DNA of 64,000 nucleotides from Fragilariopsis cylindrus CCMP1102 (lineage: Eukaryota > Bacillariophyta > Bacillariophyceae > Bacillariales > Bacillariaceae). This document shows positions 19,951-30,704 of the stretch, piece by piece. Location: positions 186,001-250,000 of the forward strand of contig FMBT01000322.1 of NCBI GenBank assembly GCA_900095095.1, given 5' to 3'. The notes beneath the pieces are model-generated. The model had not been told where the DNA came from. It was given only the letters and a program-made list of their open reading frames with translations, and searched no databases. A program made the position numbers and the translations under genes. Within the stretch, counting starts at the first letter, position 1, and each line of letters begins with the position of its first letter.

Positions 19951-21800
19951 AACATATCAAATACAAGACCGTAATATTTTCAACAAGATCCTTATTATTA
20001 TCATCAACCACCACAGCCAACAACGACGATAACGACGCGGCATCAGCTACTTCTGCAGAAATTGTACCTTCTATCATCACGCACCCATCACAACAGAAGG
20101 AATCTGACGGCGTTGATGCAACTGATGATGATGATGATGATGACAGCAACAATAGGAAGAAGAAGCAGAATTCTCCTGCTGATGACAATGAAAGTAAACC
20201 ACCGGCTAAAAAGAAGACGAGACGCCATCAATCAAACGATCCCTTCACAAATCCCGTGGGAGGTATTGATGATAATGATGACTCGAAGAACCCCATTATT
20301 GATCCAAGAGAATCAGATGTCGTGTGTGGGAGAGGAGGTGCTGCATTGAAACATCCAGGAAACCTAACGTATCGGGGACTAGTTGATTTAAACAAGGGAC
20401 CTTACATATCATGCCCGAGAAGAGAAAAAATTGAAATTAGTCGATCAATTGTAGCTGCCATTCGAGAACAAAGAGGTCGATTTTTGGAACAAGATGCTAC
20501 GACGGGGGTATGGATTGATATTGGAGACAAGAAAGCAACTGAAAAGACGTCACAGGCTCTTCGTGAAAAAGGAAATCAAAATCAAAATCAAGATAACCCA
20601 CGTCCAAAAACACCAACAGAACAATATTTATTAAATGGATCAGATAAGGAACAAATTCAAATACAACATAAGCAAGAACAACTAATGAGTATATTAGATA
20701 GTCCTAATAATAACGGAAATTGTGGCAATAATAATGATCGTAATGATAACATTATTGATAATAATACTAACAAACACGAATACTACGAACGTCAACAACA
20801 ACCGCAACAACAGTATAATTACTCTCTTATTCAGCAACAGCAGCAGAAGAAGGCGACGGCGACGGCGGCAATAAACGCACTTGCTACTTCTGTAATTGCT
20901 GCTAATGATCGTAATGATAACACTATTGATAGTAATACTAACGAACACGAATACTTCAAACGTCAACAACAACCGCAACAACAGTATAATGACTTTCTTA
21001 TTCAGCAACAGCAGCAGGAGAAGGCGACGGCGGCAATAAACGAGAATCAAAATCAAAATCAAGTGCAAAATCAAACGCAAATGCAGACGCAACTTGATTC
21101 TGATGATGATGATAATGATGACAACAATGCTGTATCGTCCACAAAATCAATTGAAGGAAAAGGTACATTGGGAAGATACACATCGCCCCATGATAGAATT
21201 TGGGATGAACATTTCCAATGTCTTGTTGCCTATAAAAAGGAATACAATTCTACTACTGTACCTAAAGCGTATAAAGTAAATGATCTAAATCTTGGAATTT
21301 GGGTTCAACGACAACGGAAAAATTTCAGGAACGATGAACTTTCCGAAGAGCGGATCAATCATCTTGAATCAATTGGTTTTGTTTGGAACTCGTATGATGC
21401 GCAATGGATGGAAACGTATCAGAGACTCGTTGCGTACAAAAAACAGCACAAGTCTACCGATGTGCCTTTCGTGTATAAAGTAAATGGTCTATTTCTTGGA
21501 AGGTGGGTTAATCGTCAACGGACATATTTTAAGAACAACGAACTTTCCGAAGAGCGGATCAATCATCTTGAATCAATTGATTTTGTGTGGGACTCGTATG
21601 ATGCGCAATGGATGGAGATGTATAATAAACTGGTGGAGTACAAGAGGCAACATCATGGTTCAACGCCAGTACGAAGGGGATACACGGAAGACCCTTCCCT
21701 TGGGAAATGGATCTATGATCAAAGTTACGCCTACAACAAAGGTAATTTGTTGGGAAAGCGCTTGAAACTTCTGAATGCAATCAATTTTGATTGGTCATGA
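19893..21800 (+). CDS. DUF6824 plus three helicase-associated repeats (diatom-type)
   Basis: 635 codons in this frame; the first 50 or so probably continue the preceding frame rather than start a protein, since the ATG at 19893 overlaps it by 58 bp. Residues about 137-226 form a DUF6824 domain (PRESDVVCGRGG, HPGN, ISRSIVAAIREQRGRF, WIDIGDKKATEKTSQALRE). A Gln/Asn linker with an internal tandem duplication follows. The C-terminus has three HA units at about 436-503, 504-571 and 572-635, with the W...LVAYKK...W-V-x-RQR...LSEERI...L-x-x-I-x-F-x-W pattern. Both domains are strongly expanded in diatoms. HA repeats are thought to bind nucleic acid; a nuclear regulatory role is inferred. A 33-bp stretch (DDNESKPPAKK) is present at 19693 and again at 20182. 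Confidence 0.85.
   Translation: MVTVPTSKCDVIQGTKHKLEHIKYKTVIFSTRSLLLSSTTTANNDDNDAASATSAEIVPSIITHPSQQKESDGVDATDDDDDDDSNNRKKKQNSPADDNESKPPAKKKTRRHQSNDPFTNPVGGIDDNDDSKNPIIDPRESDVVCGRGGAALKHPGNLTYRGLVDLNKGPYISCPRREKIEISRSIVAAIREQRGRFLEQDATTGVWIDIGDKKATEKTSQALREKGNQNQNQDNPRPKTPTEQYLLNGSDKEQIQIQHKQEQLMSILDSPNNNGNCGNNNDRNDNIIDNNTNKHEYYERQQQPQQQYNYSLIQQQQQKKATATAAINALATSVIAANDRNDNTIDSNTNEHEYFKRQQQPQQQYNDFLIQQQQQEKATAAINENQNQNQVQNQTQMQTQLDSDDDDNDDNNAVSSTKSIEGKGTLGRYTSPHDRIWDEHFQCLVAYKKEYNSTTVPKAYKVNDLNLGIWVQRQRKNFRNDELSEERINHLESIGFVWNSYDAQWMETYQRLVAYKKQHKSTDVPFVYKVNGLFLGRWVNRQRTYFKNNELSEERINHLESIDFVWDSYDAQWMEMYNKLVEYKRQHHGSTPVRRGYTEDPSLGKWIYDQSYAYNKGNLLGKRLKLLNAINFDWS
20732..21045 (+). repeat. Internal tandem duplication inside the DUF6824/HA gene
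   Basis: About 145-175 bp present twice (from about 20732 and from about 20906). Both copies read NDRNDN, TN-HEY, RQQQPQQQYN and LIQQQQQ with few differences. It lengthens the Gln-rich linker without breaking the frame. Confidence 0.85.
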
Positions 21801-22729
21801 AGCGCAAAGGTAACTTTTTGTCGGGTTCTGAAATGCAATCAATTTTGTTCGATCAGCAAGGAAGAATGCTTCTTTCCGGCTGTGTTTAAATCTTTTCGAC
21901 TCAGTACAGACTGTAAGTTAGTACAGTAGTATTATTCAGTTTACCATTCGTCGAATGGATTCATTCAATTTGTCAAAGAACATGATATATCATGTTTCAA
22001 ATGTCGCATCCAGCTATTATGGCTGTTGTTTGACAATTTAAGTAATCGAATATTTCGATTCATTCATTCTTCTTCTCCCTCAGTCACGAATGAATGAATT
22101 GATCGTAGTAGTACGTTTCTAAGTGTGCCGATCATGCTCGCTCGCGTCTACTACGCTAGGCAGTACTTGAACGGTTAAACTACAATTTGTAATTTAACTC
22201 TTATTAAGAAAATTTTTATACGAACCGAACGGATACTGTACCTTGTACATAAATTTGAATTAATCACTTTTGAACGTACATTTACATAGTCTGTATGGCG
22301 CGAGCCAATCGACACTTTCAACAAATTTTATCGTCACACGAATGAATGAATGAATGAATCCAATCGTTCGCTTAGTTAGGTAGAGAGTGAGTGATTAAAC
22401 GGACGATGAAATAATGGATGCACATACACATGATGGCTGCATGTAACTTAACGTTAGTCAAGTCCAATATAAAGAAAAGAAATGAAGAAGCAATCTCGAG
22501 AGGACGGAGAGTAGTAAAAAAGCAAACTCAATATTCTGATAGTTGACCGATACAAGTAACGTTAGTCAAAGCCGTACATTACAACAACCTACTCCAAGCC
22601 CAAAACCGATAACAAGATCCCTGTCGCCAGTTAGTACCTGCAATACAACTCAACTCAACTCAACTCCAACAAAACAACTCAACTCAACTCAACTCCAATA
22701 CAAAACAATATATAGCTACGAAGAAGAAG
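21801..22729. pseudogene. Decayed duplicate of the 18.3-19.06 kb promoter and gene start
   Basis: The stretch 21890-22432 repeats, with many differences, the upstream DNA of the gene at 18952. At 22433-22534 the first coding bases of that gene recur (ATGGCTGCATGTAAC, then GTAGTAAAAAAGCAAACTC in place of GTAGTAAAAAGCAAACTC) with frame-breaking indels, after which similarity stops. ATGAATGA repeats at about 22336 and CTCAACTCAA tandems at 22645-22690 are microsatellites. The last part must hold the 5' UTR of the gene at 22730. Confidence 0.7.
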
Positions 22730-25700
22730 ATGTACTCCCAACGATTTCGTGATATTGCTGCACTATTTAATGATGATGAAGATGAAGCTGCTGTGGAAAC
22801 GGAGGATGGAGACGCACCCTACTACACAGCAAGTGATGCAATGGATGTAATGAATTATGCTGGTAAAGAATTATCAGCAGTAGTTTCATCAGTATCATCG
22901 GCTACAGCAACTCATTTTCAACAACTACAGCGACAACGACAAACTCAATTCAAAGAAGATAACGAAAACGAAGATAACAAAGAAGATAACAGTTACGAAG
23001 ACAGTAACAGTGACGACGATTTATCAACAGAAGCAGAACCTGGACGGTATAATTATTCACAGTCACCACAACGACAAAGTTTTACAGCAATGTTACGTCA
23101 ACAACAACAACTTAAACAACCAAAAGAATTAGTATTGAATACCACAGATTCCACTTGTGATAGTTGTACATTATCTCGTACTACTATGAGTTATGATGAT
23201 AACAACAGTAACAGTAGTCCTTCTTCTAATATGAAAATAGGGAATCTATCCTATGAATTACCTTCTCCTGATATTGATCGATCGTGGGTGGTTAGTCCTG
23301 CTGCGCAACAGCAACGTCAACAACAAGGCATCGTCGAATCGAATACGAATCTAGCATCTCCATGGTTAGAAACAACAGCAACTCATAAAGTTACGATGAT
23401 CCCTCATCATCATCATCAGGTTGTAGTAACACCACAATCGACATTTTCACCACAATCGACATTTTCGCCGTCATCACCACACCAACAACAACAACCACCA
23501 AATACTAATAGTTCATCATCATCATCATCATCATCATGGAGAGCACGTCAATTCAAAAGAACATTTCGACATAGAGCTTCTATACGACAACGTCGTGCAA
23601 GCAATTCGAGCAGTAGTAATGTTAGTAGTGGTAATAGTAACAGCAATAGCAATTATACTACCACTACTATTCTACCACCACAGCAACATCAATCGCAACC
23701 ACAACAGCAACATCAGAATAATAACGATTCATCATTCGATAGTAGTACCAACAATAACATCTTGATGGTTTCGCTTGCAGATACTACTGATTCATCATCA
23801 TCCTCATCATCACAACAACCTTCACCTGTTCAAAATTTACGAAGTATATTTGAAAAGAAGAAAGACAATACTAGTGAAAATAATGATGAGAATGATAGGA
23901 ATCGTTCATCACCTTATTCTTCTTGTTCTTCCTCTCCTCGATCTTCTCCAGGTCCTGTTATTCTACCGGTAGTACGCCGTCGTCGTCGTCGTGCAGCAGC
24001 AGTAGTATCACCAGTATCAGAACAATCAGAATCAGAAAACAAAGAAGAAGAAGAAGAAGCTGATGATGATGAACAACAACAGCAACAACATCATCATGTG
24101 ATTGCATACCCCTCGTTTAAACAACAACAAAAACGGAATCAACAAGCACATCGTTGTCGTCCTCCGACTACAAGAATGATGGAAAGCCTTCCATCACAAG
24201 GTGAGGATAATGATAATGATAATGAAGTGCAACCACAGCAACAGCAACAACCACAACAACAGTACCAAGTGTCTCCGCACTTGGTTACTGTGCAACAACC
24301 ATCCGTGACACAATCCCAAGCAGTTGTGACACCAGCAGCATCAGAATCAGCATCAGCAGCAACAACAACACCATCATGGTGGATTGATATGGAAGATCGT
24401 GTGGATCGGTACCATCGAAGTGTCGTCGCAACACAAGAATTACTATCATCATCGTCTACATCATCATCATCATCATCAGTAGAAGTAGACTTAAGACAAT
24501 CGTATGAAGAATTTGCTGAAACTCAAAATCAACTGGGGAAAGTTATGGCAGTTTCATTATACAAGGGAATGGCAATATCAAAAGAAAAATATCAACGGGA
24601 ACTCCAAGAACTAAAGGAAAACCATGAACGTGAATTGACAGAATTGCGTCGTTTGAACAGTACTACTACGAACAATAACAGTAGAGCCAATTCAGTTGCT
24701 ACTACTAGTCAACATCATCAAAATCATCGAAATAAAGCCTTCCGTCAAAGATGGAAGAATCGTATGAATGATACCAATAACGACAACGACGACGATTTTA
24801 TTGATGTAAATGAAGGAGATTCATCACCCACAGAATATGCATCAACTGTATTAAGTAATATGAGTTGTCGCGAATTAAGTATGGATCGATATCGTTCACG
24901 ATTATTGAAACAAATGAAGAAGAATACACCAACAACAGCAGCATCAACACCAACAAAAATATTACCAACACGATCATCATCAACAGTAGTCCCGGTCTCG
25001 GTCGATTCAGATGTGAACGACGTAGAAGAAGAAACAACGGTTCCCGTTTCTACTACGGACCCAACGACCGTCGTAGAGGCCGATGATGATAATGATAATG
25101 AGGATGACAATTCCAACAATAATACTCCAAAAGATGCAGATGCAATTGAAATACAACGTTTATTAGATGAACTCCAAATAGCAGAACGACGACAACAATT
25201 ATTAGAAAAACAATTACAACAAGCAGGGGTGGTATTAGCAGAAGATATACCCTATCAACTTGCGAAAGATAAAGTGACATCGATATCCAAACGAATGAAT
25301 GACATTGGTTCGTCGAATATTACACATGATGATCCATTAATTGAAAAACAATTACGTCAAGAATATTTTCAATTAGAAAAGGAGATGTCTAAATATATAA
25401 CAGCATTATCATTAACAGATGAATATGCCAATGAACGGATACAGCAAGAACAACAATGGGAACAAAAGAACATTAAAAAGAATCAATTGGCACTAGAAGC
25501 TATTCGATCCTATATGCCAGTGAATATACGTAAATTGACCAATGATGAGTTATCTGCACCTCAAGAAGATGGTAGGCGGGCAGGTTTATCAAAAGATATG
25601 ATCAAGAAATTTCGTCGTACGAATGTCTTACAGTTATTGCGTGTGGATCCAATCACGATATCCAAATGGCATCCAAGTACAATAGAAGCCTATCGTGTGA

Positions 25701-26503
25701 CTGGATTAACAATCACAGAACGTCGTGCATTGCATCATCATTTATTAAAAGTTGGTGCTATATGGAATACTAAAAATCAAACCATCAGTGGTAGTGGTGG
25801 TGATCCAATGAATAATCGTAAATTGACATGGTATCAAACAATGAAATCGAACTTCAAAGAAGCATTAGATCGATATGAACGTCATGTTGCTGCAACAACA
25901 GCTACTACTACGGGTGGCGGATGCGGCGATACTACTACGACTGACAACAATCACAAATGTAATATGATTGGTAAACAATGTCCAGTTCGTGCTAATTTAT
26001 TAATTGATTATTTTTCTTCCTCTCAAGGAGGTGGTGGTGGTGCTATAATAGGTTTAGGATATCCAATTCAGGATATATATGAAACTCCGATGACGGTTGC
26101 TGGTGGTAGTAGTAATGATCCAAATAAATTACAGCAGCAAAAATCACCTGCTGAAATTATAGCAGAAGCACGTCGCGTACGACGACGAAGTAGTAGTAAT
26201 GGTGAAAGTAGTGATACTCCTTATTATTCAGATTCAACGACTACGATGACGATGACGAGAACTATAATACCGACGAATATCAATTCTAGGATGTCAGTAG
26301 CAGTAGTACCAACAACTTTACCAACAACCACAACACAATTATTGAAGAAGAAAACAGATGCAAATGCAACATCATCAACAAGGCAAAATAAAATGCCAAT
26401 GTCAATGTTGATGAAACAAATTAGTAATTCTTCTTCCTCTTCAAAAAATAAACCAACTAATGGTGGTTTACTTGCTGCAATTGCTACTCGTCGTATCGAC
26501 TAG
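22730..26503 (+). CDS. Large conserved protein of unknown function, low-complexity N-terminal half
   Basis: 1257 residues from ATG at 22730. The first 560 residues are Ser/Gln/Asn/Thr-rich. Residues about 560-650 include WWIDMEDRVDRYHRSV and a heptad-like stretch (KEKYQRELQELKENHERELTELRRL). Residues about 800-905 form a probable coiled coil (IQRLLDELQIAERRQQLLEKQL, then LEKEMSKYITALSL). The most conserved-looking part follows at about 925-1060: SYMPVNIRKLTNDELS, FRRTNVLQLLRVDP, HPSTIEAYRVTGLTITERRAL, then WYQTMKSNFKEALDRYERHV and IGKQCPVRANLLIDY. I recall similar C-terminal blocks in other diatom predicted proteins, all uncharacterised, but cannot verify this here. No catalytic motif, signal peptide or membrane segment is evident. 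A coiled-coil scaffold or cytoskeletal role is possible but unproven. Confidence 0.8.
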   Translation: MYSQRFRDIAALFNDDEDEAAVETEDGDAPYYTASDAMDVMNYAGKELSAVVSSVSSATATHFQQLQRQRQTQFKEDNENEDNKEDNSYEDSNSDDDLSTEAEPGRYNYSQSPQRQSFTAMLRQQQQLKQPKELVLNTTDSTCDSCTLSRTTMSYDDNNSNSSPSSNMKIGNLSYELPSPDIDRSWVVSPAAQQQRQQQGIVESNTNLASPWLETTATHKVTMIPHHHHQVVVTPQSTFSPQSTFSPSSPHQQQQPPNTNSSSSSSSSSWRARQFKRTFRHRASIRQRRASNSSSSNVSSGNSNSNSNYTTTTILPPQQHQSQPQQQHQNNNDSSFDSSTNNNILMVSLADTTDSSSSSSSQQPSPVQNLRSIFEKKKDNTSENNDENDRNRSSPYSSCSSSPRSSPGPVILPVVRRRRRRAAAVVSPVSEQSESENKEEEEEADDDEQQQQQHHHVIAYPSFKQQQKRNQQAHRCRPPTTRMMESLPSQGEDNDNDNEVQPQQQQQPQQQYQVSPHLVTVQQPSVTQSQAVVTPAASESASAATTTPSWWIDMEDRVDRYHRSVVATQELLSSSSTSSSSSSVEVDLRQSYEEFAETQNQLGKVMAVSLYKGMAISKEKYQRELQELKENHERELTELRRLNSTTTNNNSRANSVATTSQHHQNHRNKAFRQRWKNRMNDTNNDNDDDFIDVNEGDSSPTEYASTVLSNMSCRELSMDRYRSRLLKQMKKNTPTTAASTPTKILPTRSSSTVVPVSVDSDVNDVEEETTVPVSTTDPTTVVEADDDNDNEDDNSNNNTPKDADAIEIQRLLDELQIAERRQQLLEKQLQQAGVVLAEDIPYQLAKDKVTSISKRMNDIGSSNITHDDPLIEKQLRQEYFQLEKEMSKYITALSLTDEYANERIQQEQQWEQKNIKKNQLALEAIRSYMPVNIRKLTNDELSAPQEDGRRAGLSKDMIKKFRRTNVLQLLRVDPITISKWHPSTIEAYRVTGLTITERRALHHHLLKVGAIWNTKNQTISGSGGDPMNNRKLTWYQTMKSNFKEALDRYERHVAATTATTTGGGCGDTTTTDNNHKCNMIGKQCPVRANLLIDYFSSSQGGGGGAIIGLGYPIQDIYETPMTVAGGSSNDPNKLQQQKSPAEIIAEARRVRRRSSSNGESSDTPYYSDSTTTMTMTRTIIPTNINSRMSVAVVPTTLPTTTTQLLKKKTDANATSSTRQNKMPMSMLMKQISNSSSSSKNKPTNGGLLAAIATRRID

Positions 26504-26823
26504 TAAAAAGCAAAAAAAATCAAATCAAATCAAACTGCGGAACAGTATTACGTACAACTACTAGCCTTATTATAATTTTATTAGCATATTCTTTATCGTC
26601 CTACCACACACAAAAAATAGATGACCACAGAAAAAATTGTAAGATTTGTTGTTACTAAACTATTACTTTATTGATATGCTTACTATTATGTATGTATTGG
26701 TGCTTCCGTTCTTCATTCTTCGATTTTCTTCGTGTTTCTATTTAATTTGTTGCTCTTGATTTTGATGTTGACTTTGATGTTGATAGTGACGTTTGGTTGG
26801 TTGGTTGGTTGGGTTGGAACACA
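26504..26823. other. Short convergent 3' region
   Basis: 320 bp between the stop codons of two converging genes, AT-rich, with a GGTTGGTTGGTT tandem at about 26796-26812. Presumed 3' UTRs of both; no separate gene. Confidence 0.6.
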
Positions 26824-28586
26824 TTAGTCATCAAAGGTTGTTTCAATTTGATTGACAGCATCCACAATCCCATCCGAATATTGTCTTTGTGGTAATATAT
26901 TAAATGGTTCTTCTAATTGTATTCCAATATCATCAATTGCCATAACACAATAAACAACAAATAAGCTACCAACTGGATTGAAATATGGACCTAAATCTGT
27001 TATTAAACCAAATGGTACTGTATATGCCCATATTGTTGTTACACGAGATGCATATCTTGTAAATGCTGTTGGCATTGGTGTACGTAATATACGTTCAAAT
27101 GGTCCTCCTGATAATCTTTGAATTTGATGATCCATTTCTCTAATATATACTGGATTAATTACATTACAAATAATTTGATTGGTATCATTACTATTTGCAT
27201 TATCAATAATACTAATATTGGATGATGCTAATCTTAATGATGACAAATCTGCAAGACATCTGCCCATCATATTCAGGATTAATAATGGAACATGTTTCCC
27301 ATCTTTGAATGCATCAAAAATACGTACCAATAATTCGTCTAAGTCCTTGGCAGCAGCGTCATCATATTGTTTCCACATATCAATACACTCAGCATGGAAT
27401 TCATTAAAGATTTGTTCTGGAAAATCTGGACCTTTTCTACTTAATTTATGATGACTACCTTTTGTTGTTAGAAAGAAATGTAATGCAATTGGATATAAAC
27501 GAATAAGATTCAACATTCGTTGTTTGTTCTGAACCAACAAGACCTTATTACTATTGCTGCTGCTGCTAGTATTGTCTGCAGTTGTATTCGTAGTTGGAAT
27601 AAACATACATACATTCCTTGCCAAGTCACGTGATGTGTTTGTTAATTCACCCCACATTTTACGTGCAGAACAATATCGATCATAGGTTGTATTAACTCTA
27701 TAACCTAATAATAATGCAACTAATGTACCAACTGTTGTTGTTAAACCTTTAACACCATTTTCTATACTTTCTAGATTATTAAGAAATTCTGATCCTGTCA
27801 ATGTTAATCCTGGGAAAAAATCAGGCTGGAGTGTTATGGTTGATAACCCAATTGATAATGCAGCAATAATTGCCAGGTCTGGAAACAATAGACGCTGAAA
27901 TGATGAATCATACCATATCCATGTTGTTGAATAGAGATGGCGCCTGAGTAGTATAATGATAATGTATTTTAGAAGTATTGATTAAAATCAATTAAATATG
28001 ATTTGCGTGAGAAAGAGACGACGATGACGACGACGATGACAACGAATGAAGGAATGCGAGAGAGACAGGAATAAAAACACAATTTGTAAATGACAAAACA
28101 CGATTCAAATGAAACGATAAGGTATACATGAACATTAACGTACCATGGTGATTTATGCTTTGTCCACATATCTGCTGTATAGTTCAAATCACGTGTTGGT
28201 GCAGAACGATTTTTACGTTTTGCTCTGTCATATAAATCAGTTTCTATACCATTTGTTGGTGTCATACGTTTTGAACGTACTACATAATGTATTGGTTTGT
28301 GTTTGTTTTCTTCATCATCAGTAATTGGTGATGTAGTAGAAAAGAACTTTAATTGTGACGGCGACGGTGACGGAGACGGTGAAGGCGATGGTGACGGCGG
28401 TGTTGACTGCAGTCGCAATTGCGAGCAATAGTAGGATGTCTTCAACGATGGGAAAATTGATGACGATGATAATGATGTGACGATATGTCTAGTAGCAGCA
28501 GCATTTCTGGCACTTTTCGTTATTGTCTTGGTCGTCATCGTTGATGATGACGATAATCGTGTGAATAGAAAAGAGACGAAACTCAT
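26824..28586 (-). CDS. Bestrophin-like anion channel, two exons
   Basis: Exon 1 is 28144-28586 (ATG at 28586; the frame is open 6 bp further to a TTG, not chosen). Exon 2 is 26824-27943. The intron is 27944-28143, with GTACGT at the 5' and ACTCAG at the 3' site; splicing restores SPWRHL exactly as in the intronless paralogue at 1-1417. Product about 520 residues. The N-terminus is Ser/Thr-rich and basic, then a Pro-Ser tandem (residues about 67-82), suggesting organelle targeting. The body shows the bestrophin/UPF0187 layout: LLGYRVNTTYDRYCSARKMWGEL, SRDLARNVC, and a C-terminal pair of hydrophobic segments around TTIWAYTVPFGLITDLGPYF and VVYCVMAIDDIGIQLEEPF. In algae such proteins carry bicarbonate or chloride across thylakoid or envelope membranes; the exact ion here is unknown. 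The shared promoter with the carrier at 29433 has two TGACGTCA sites. Confidence 0.88.
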
Positions 28587-29432
28587 CCTCAATATATCGT
28601 ATCTAGATTTTCCTTTTGATACAGAGGATAAAGCGTTTTGATTTTATTAGAGTTGTCAGATTTGATTGATGAATTTCACTCAACTACGGATATATGTATT
28701 CGTTCACCAATGTGAAAGGTAGAATTGTTGTATTTACTTACTTTATATTATATTATTCCCTTCACAAGATATTGGATATACGATTTTATGTGCTTACAAT
28801 CGTCGTCCCTTATTGACGCGTTTTGTTCTAGTGTGTATGCATGCATTACCGGTAGTTCTCGTTAGAAAAAAAAGCGAGAAAATAATGATGAAGTACTTTG
28901 ATTTTTAATCGTAGCAAATTTGTTTTTGCTTCAACTTTCGTGACGTCACGTGCTATTCGTCCTAAGTAAGTACGATCAAGTAGTACGTGTTATGAAGCAA
29001 GCGCGACGATCTGTACATTATTATTAAGATCCAGATTATTTCTTTGCTTGAAAGATCCAAAAAGCAAGAATTCCGAATGAAAATTCGGGAGTTTCGATTG
29101 GTTCATTCGATTCCGAATGACGTCATGAATTAAAAAGATGTTGCTTGTGTACTGTACTGATATGACCCCTCTTCTGAACGCACCCCGCCCCAGTATCTTC
29201 TCAAAAGATTTGGGAGGAAAGACAATAATTTTAAATTAAAAAATCACATAAAAATAATTCTATCCTGTTACACGAGCAATGACGACTACCGGTACAGCAA
29301 ATACGTTACTACCACCACAAAACATATCAATTATTACTATTACCGTAGTGCTCATTTTGAAACAGACAGCCTACACCGTAGCTAGCTTAACGACAAATTA
29401 AAGATACAGATACAGATATTAGTACAGTACAG
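28587..29432. promoter_or_regulatory. Divergent promoter between bestrophin-like and carrier genes
   Basis: 846 bp separate two start codons pointing away from each other. It contains two perfect CRE-type palindromes TGACGTCA, at 28941-28948 (directly joined to CACGTG) and 29118-29125, and a GTACAGTACAG motif ending a few bases before the carrier ATG. TGACGT/ACGTCA elements mediate CO2/cAMP-responsive transcription of a pyrenoidal carbonic anhydrase in Phaeodactylum tricornutum; a similar role here is inferred. Confidence 0.5.
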
Positions 29433-30704
29433 ATGAATAATGAATGGTGGATTGATTTTGTGGCTGGATGGGTGTCTGGTGCTGCGAGTGTTATTGCTTG
29501 TCAACCATTAGATACAATATTAACAAGATTACAAGCAGCTGGTAACAAACAAATCCAGACACAAGCTTTTACTACCGCTGGTAGTGCTGCCGAAATGTCA
29601 TCATCTGCATTATCATCAACTGCTCGCACTGGTACTGGCAGTGCAATACGTGGAATTTCATCCTTATCATTATCAACAGCAACAATTACAGGACGTCAAT
29701 TAATATCAAATTATGGTATAAGTAGTTTATGGAAAGGTTCCTCCTCCATGATTGGTGCTGTACCATTTCAAAATGCTTTACTGATGAGTGGATATGGATT
29801 TGGGAAACGTTATGCTGCAGCTTATGATAACAGTAATGAAAACACAAACACATTATTACCTGTATTTATTGGTGGTTGTGTTGGTGGTATACTACAATCA
29901 TTTTTAATGTCACCAATTGAATGGATTAAAGTAAATCAACAAATTTCTATTACAAATAATAGTACAACTACTGCGGGAGGAACAGGTACAAATGTCACGA
30001 AACAATTTCTACAAAATAAATCAAATTTATGGAATCGTGGTTTAACTGCTACACTATTAAGAGATGGTATACCTCATGGTGTATGGTTTGTTAGTTATGA
30101 ATATTGTAAAACAATATTAATGTCATCATCATCGTTATCTGAGAAACCTGATGAGGATGATGATGAAGACGAAACGAGTAATAATAATTCATCATCATCA
30201 TCGTCCTCGTCCTTTTATAAAACTGTTACGGTACCGATTGTTTCAGGTGCTTTTGCTGCAACAGCTGCATGGGTAAGTTTACGGTAATGTAATTTCCAGC
30301 TTTTTGTCTTTATCTTTCTGTCCTGTTGCATGCTCTCCTTGCCCTCACACCTCCCGTCGATTCATCTTATTTTCTCTCCACAAAATAATAATAATAATAA
30401 TAATACTATAAATATAAATATAAAATAGACGGTCGGATATCCATTTGATATAATTAAAACACGTATCCAAGCAAATGATAATTATAACAACCATACCAGT
30501 AGTAGAAGTAATACTCATACAACTACAACTACAACAACAACAACAGTCAAGGGTGTATATGAAACAGGATTGATATTAATAAAAGAATCCAATGGGAATA
30601 TTATACGGGGCTTATATCGTGGTTTTACATTAAAATTAATACGTGCTATACCAGCATCAATGATTGGTTTTTTTACATATGAATATGTTGCATCCTCAAT
30701 ATAA
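29433..30704 (+). CDS. Mitochondrial carrier family (SLC25) protein, two exons
   Basis: Exon 1 is 29433-30272, exon 2 is 30429-30704; the intron 30273-30428 begins GTAAGT and ends AATAG. The joined product is 371 residues. It has the three-fold repeat of SLC25 carriers, each opening with Px[DE]xxK/R: CQPLDTILTRLQ near residue 24, SPIEWIKVNQQ near residue 162, and YPFDIIKTRIQ at the start of exon 2. Six membrane segments are expected. Ser/Ala-rich and Asp/Ser-rich loops are inserted. Substrate cannot be read from sequence with confidence; EWIKV in repeat two is reminiscent of acylcarnitine or amino-acid type members. A TAA/ATA tract lies within the intron. Confidence 0.9.
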
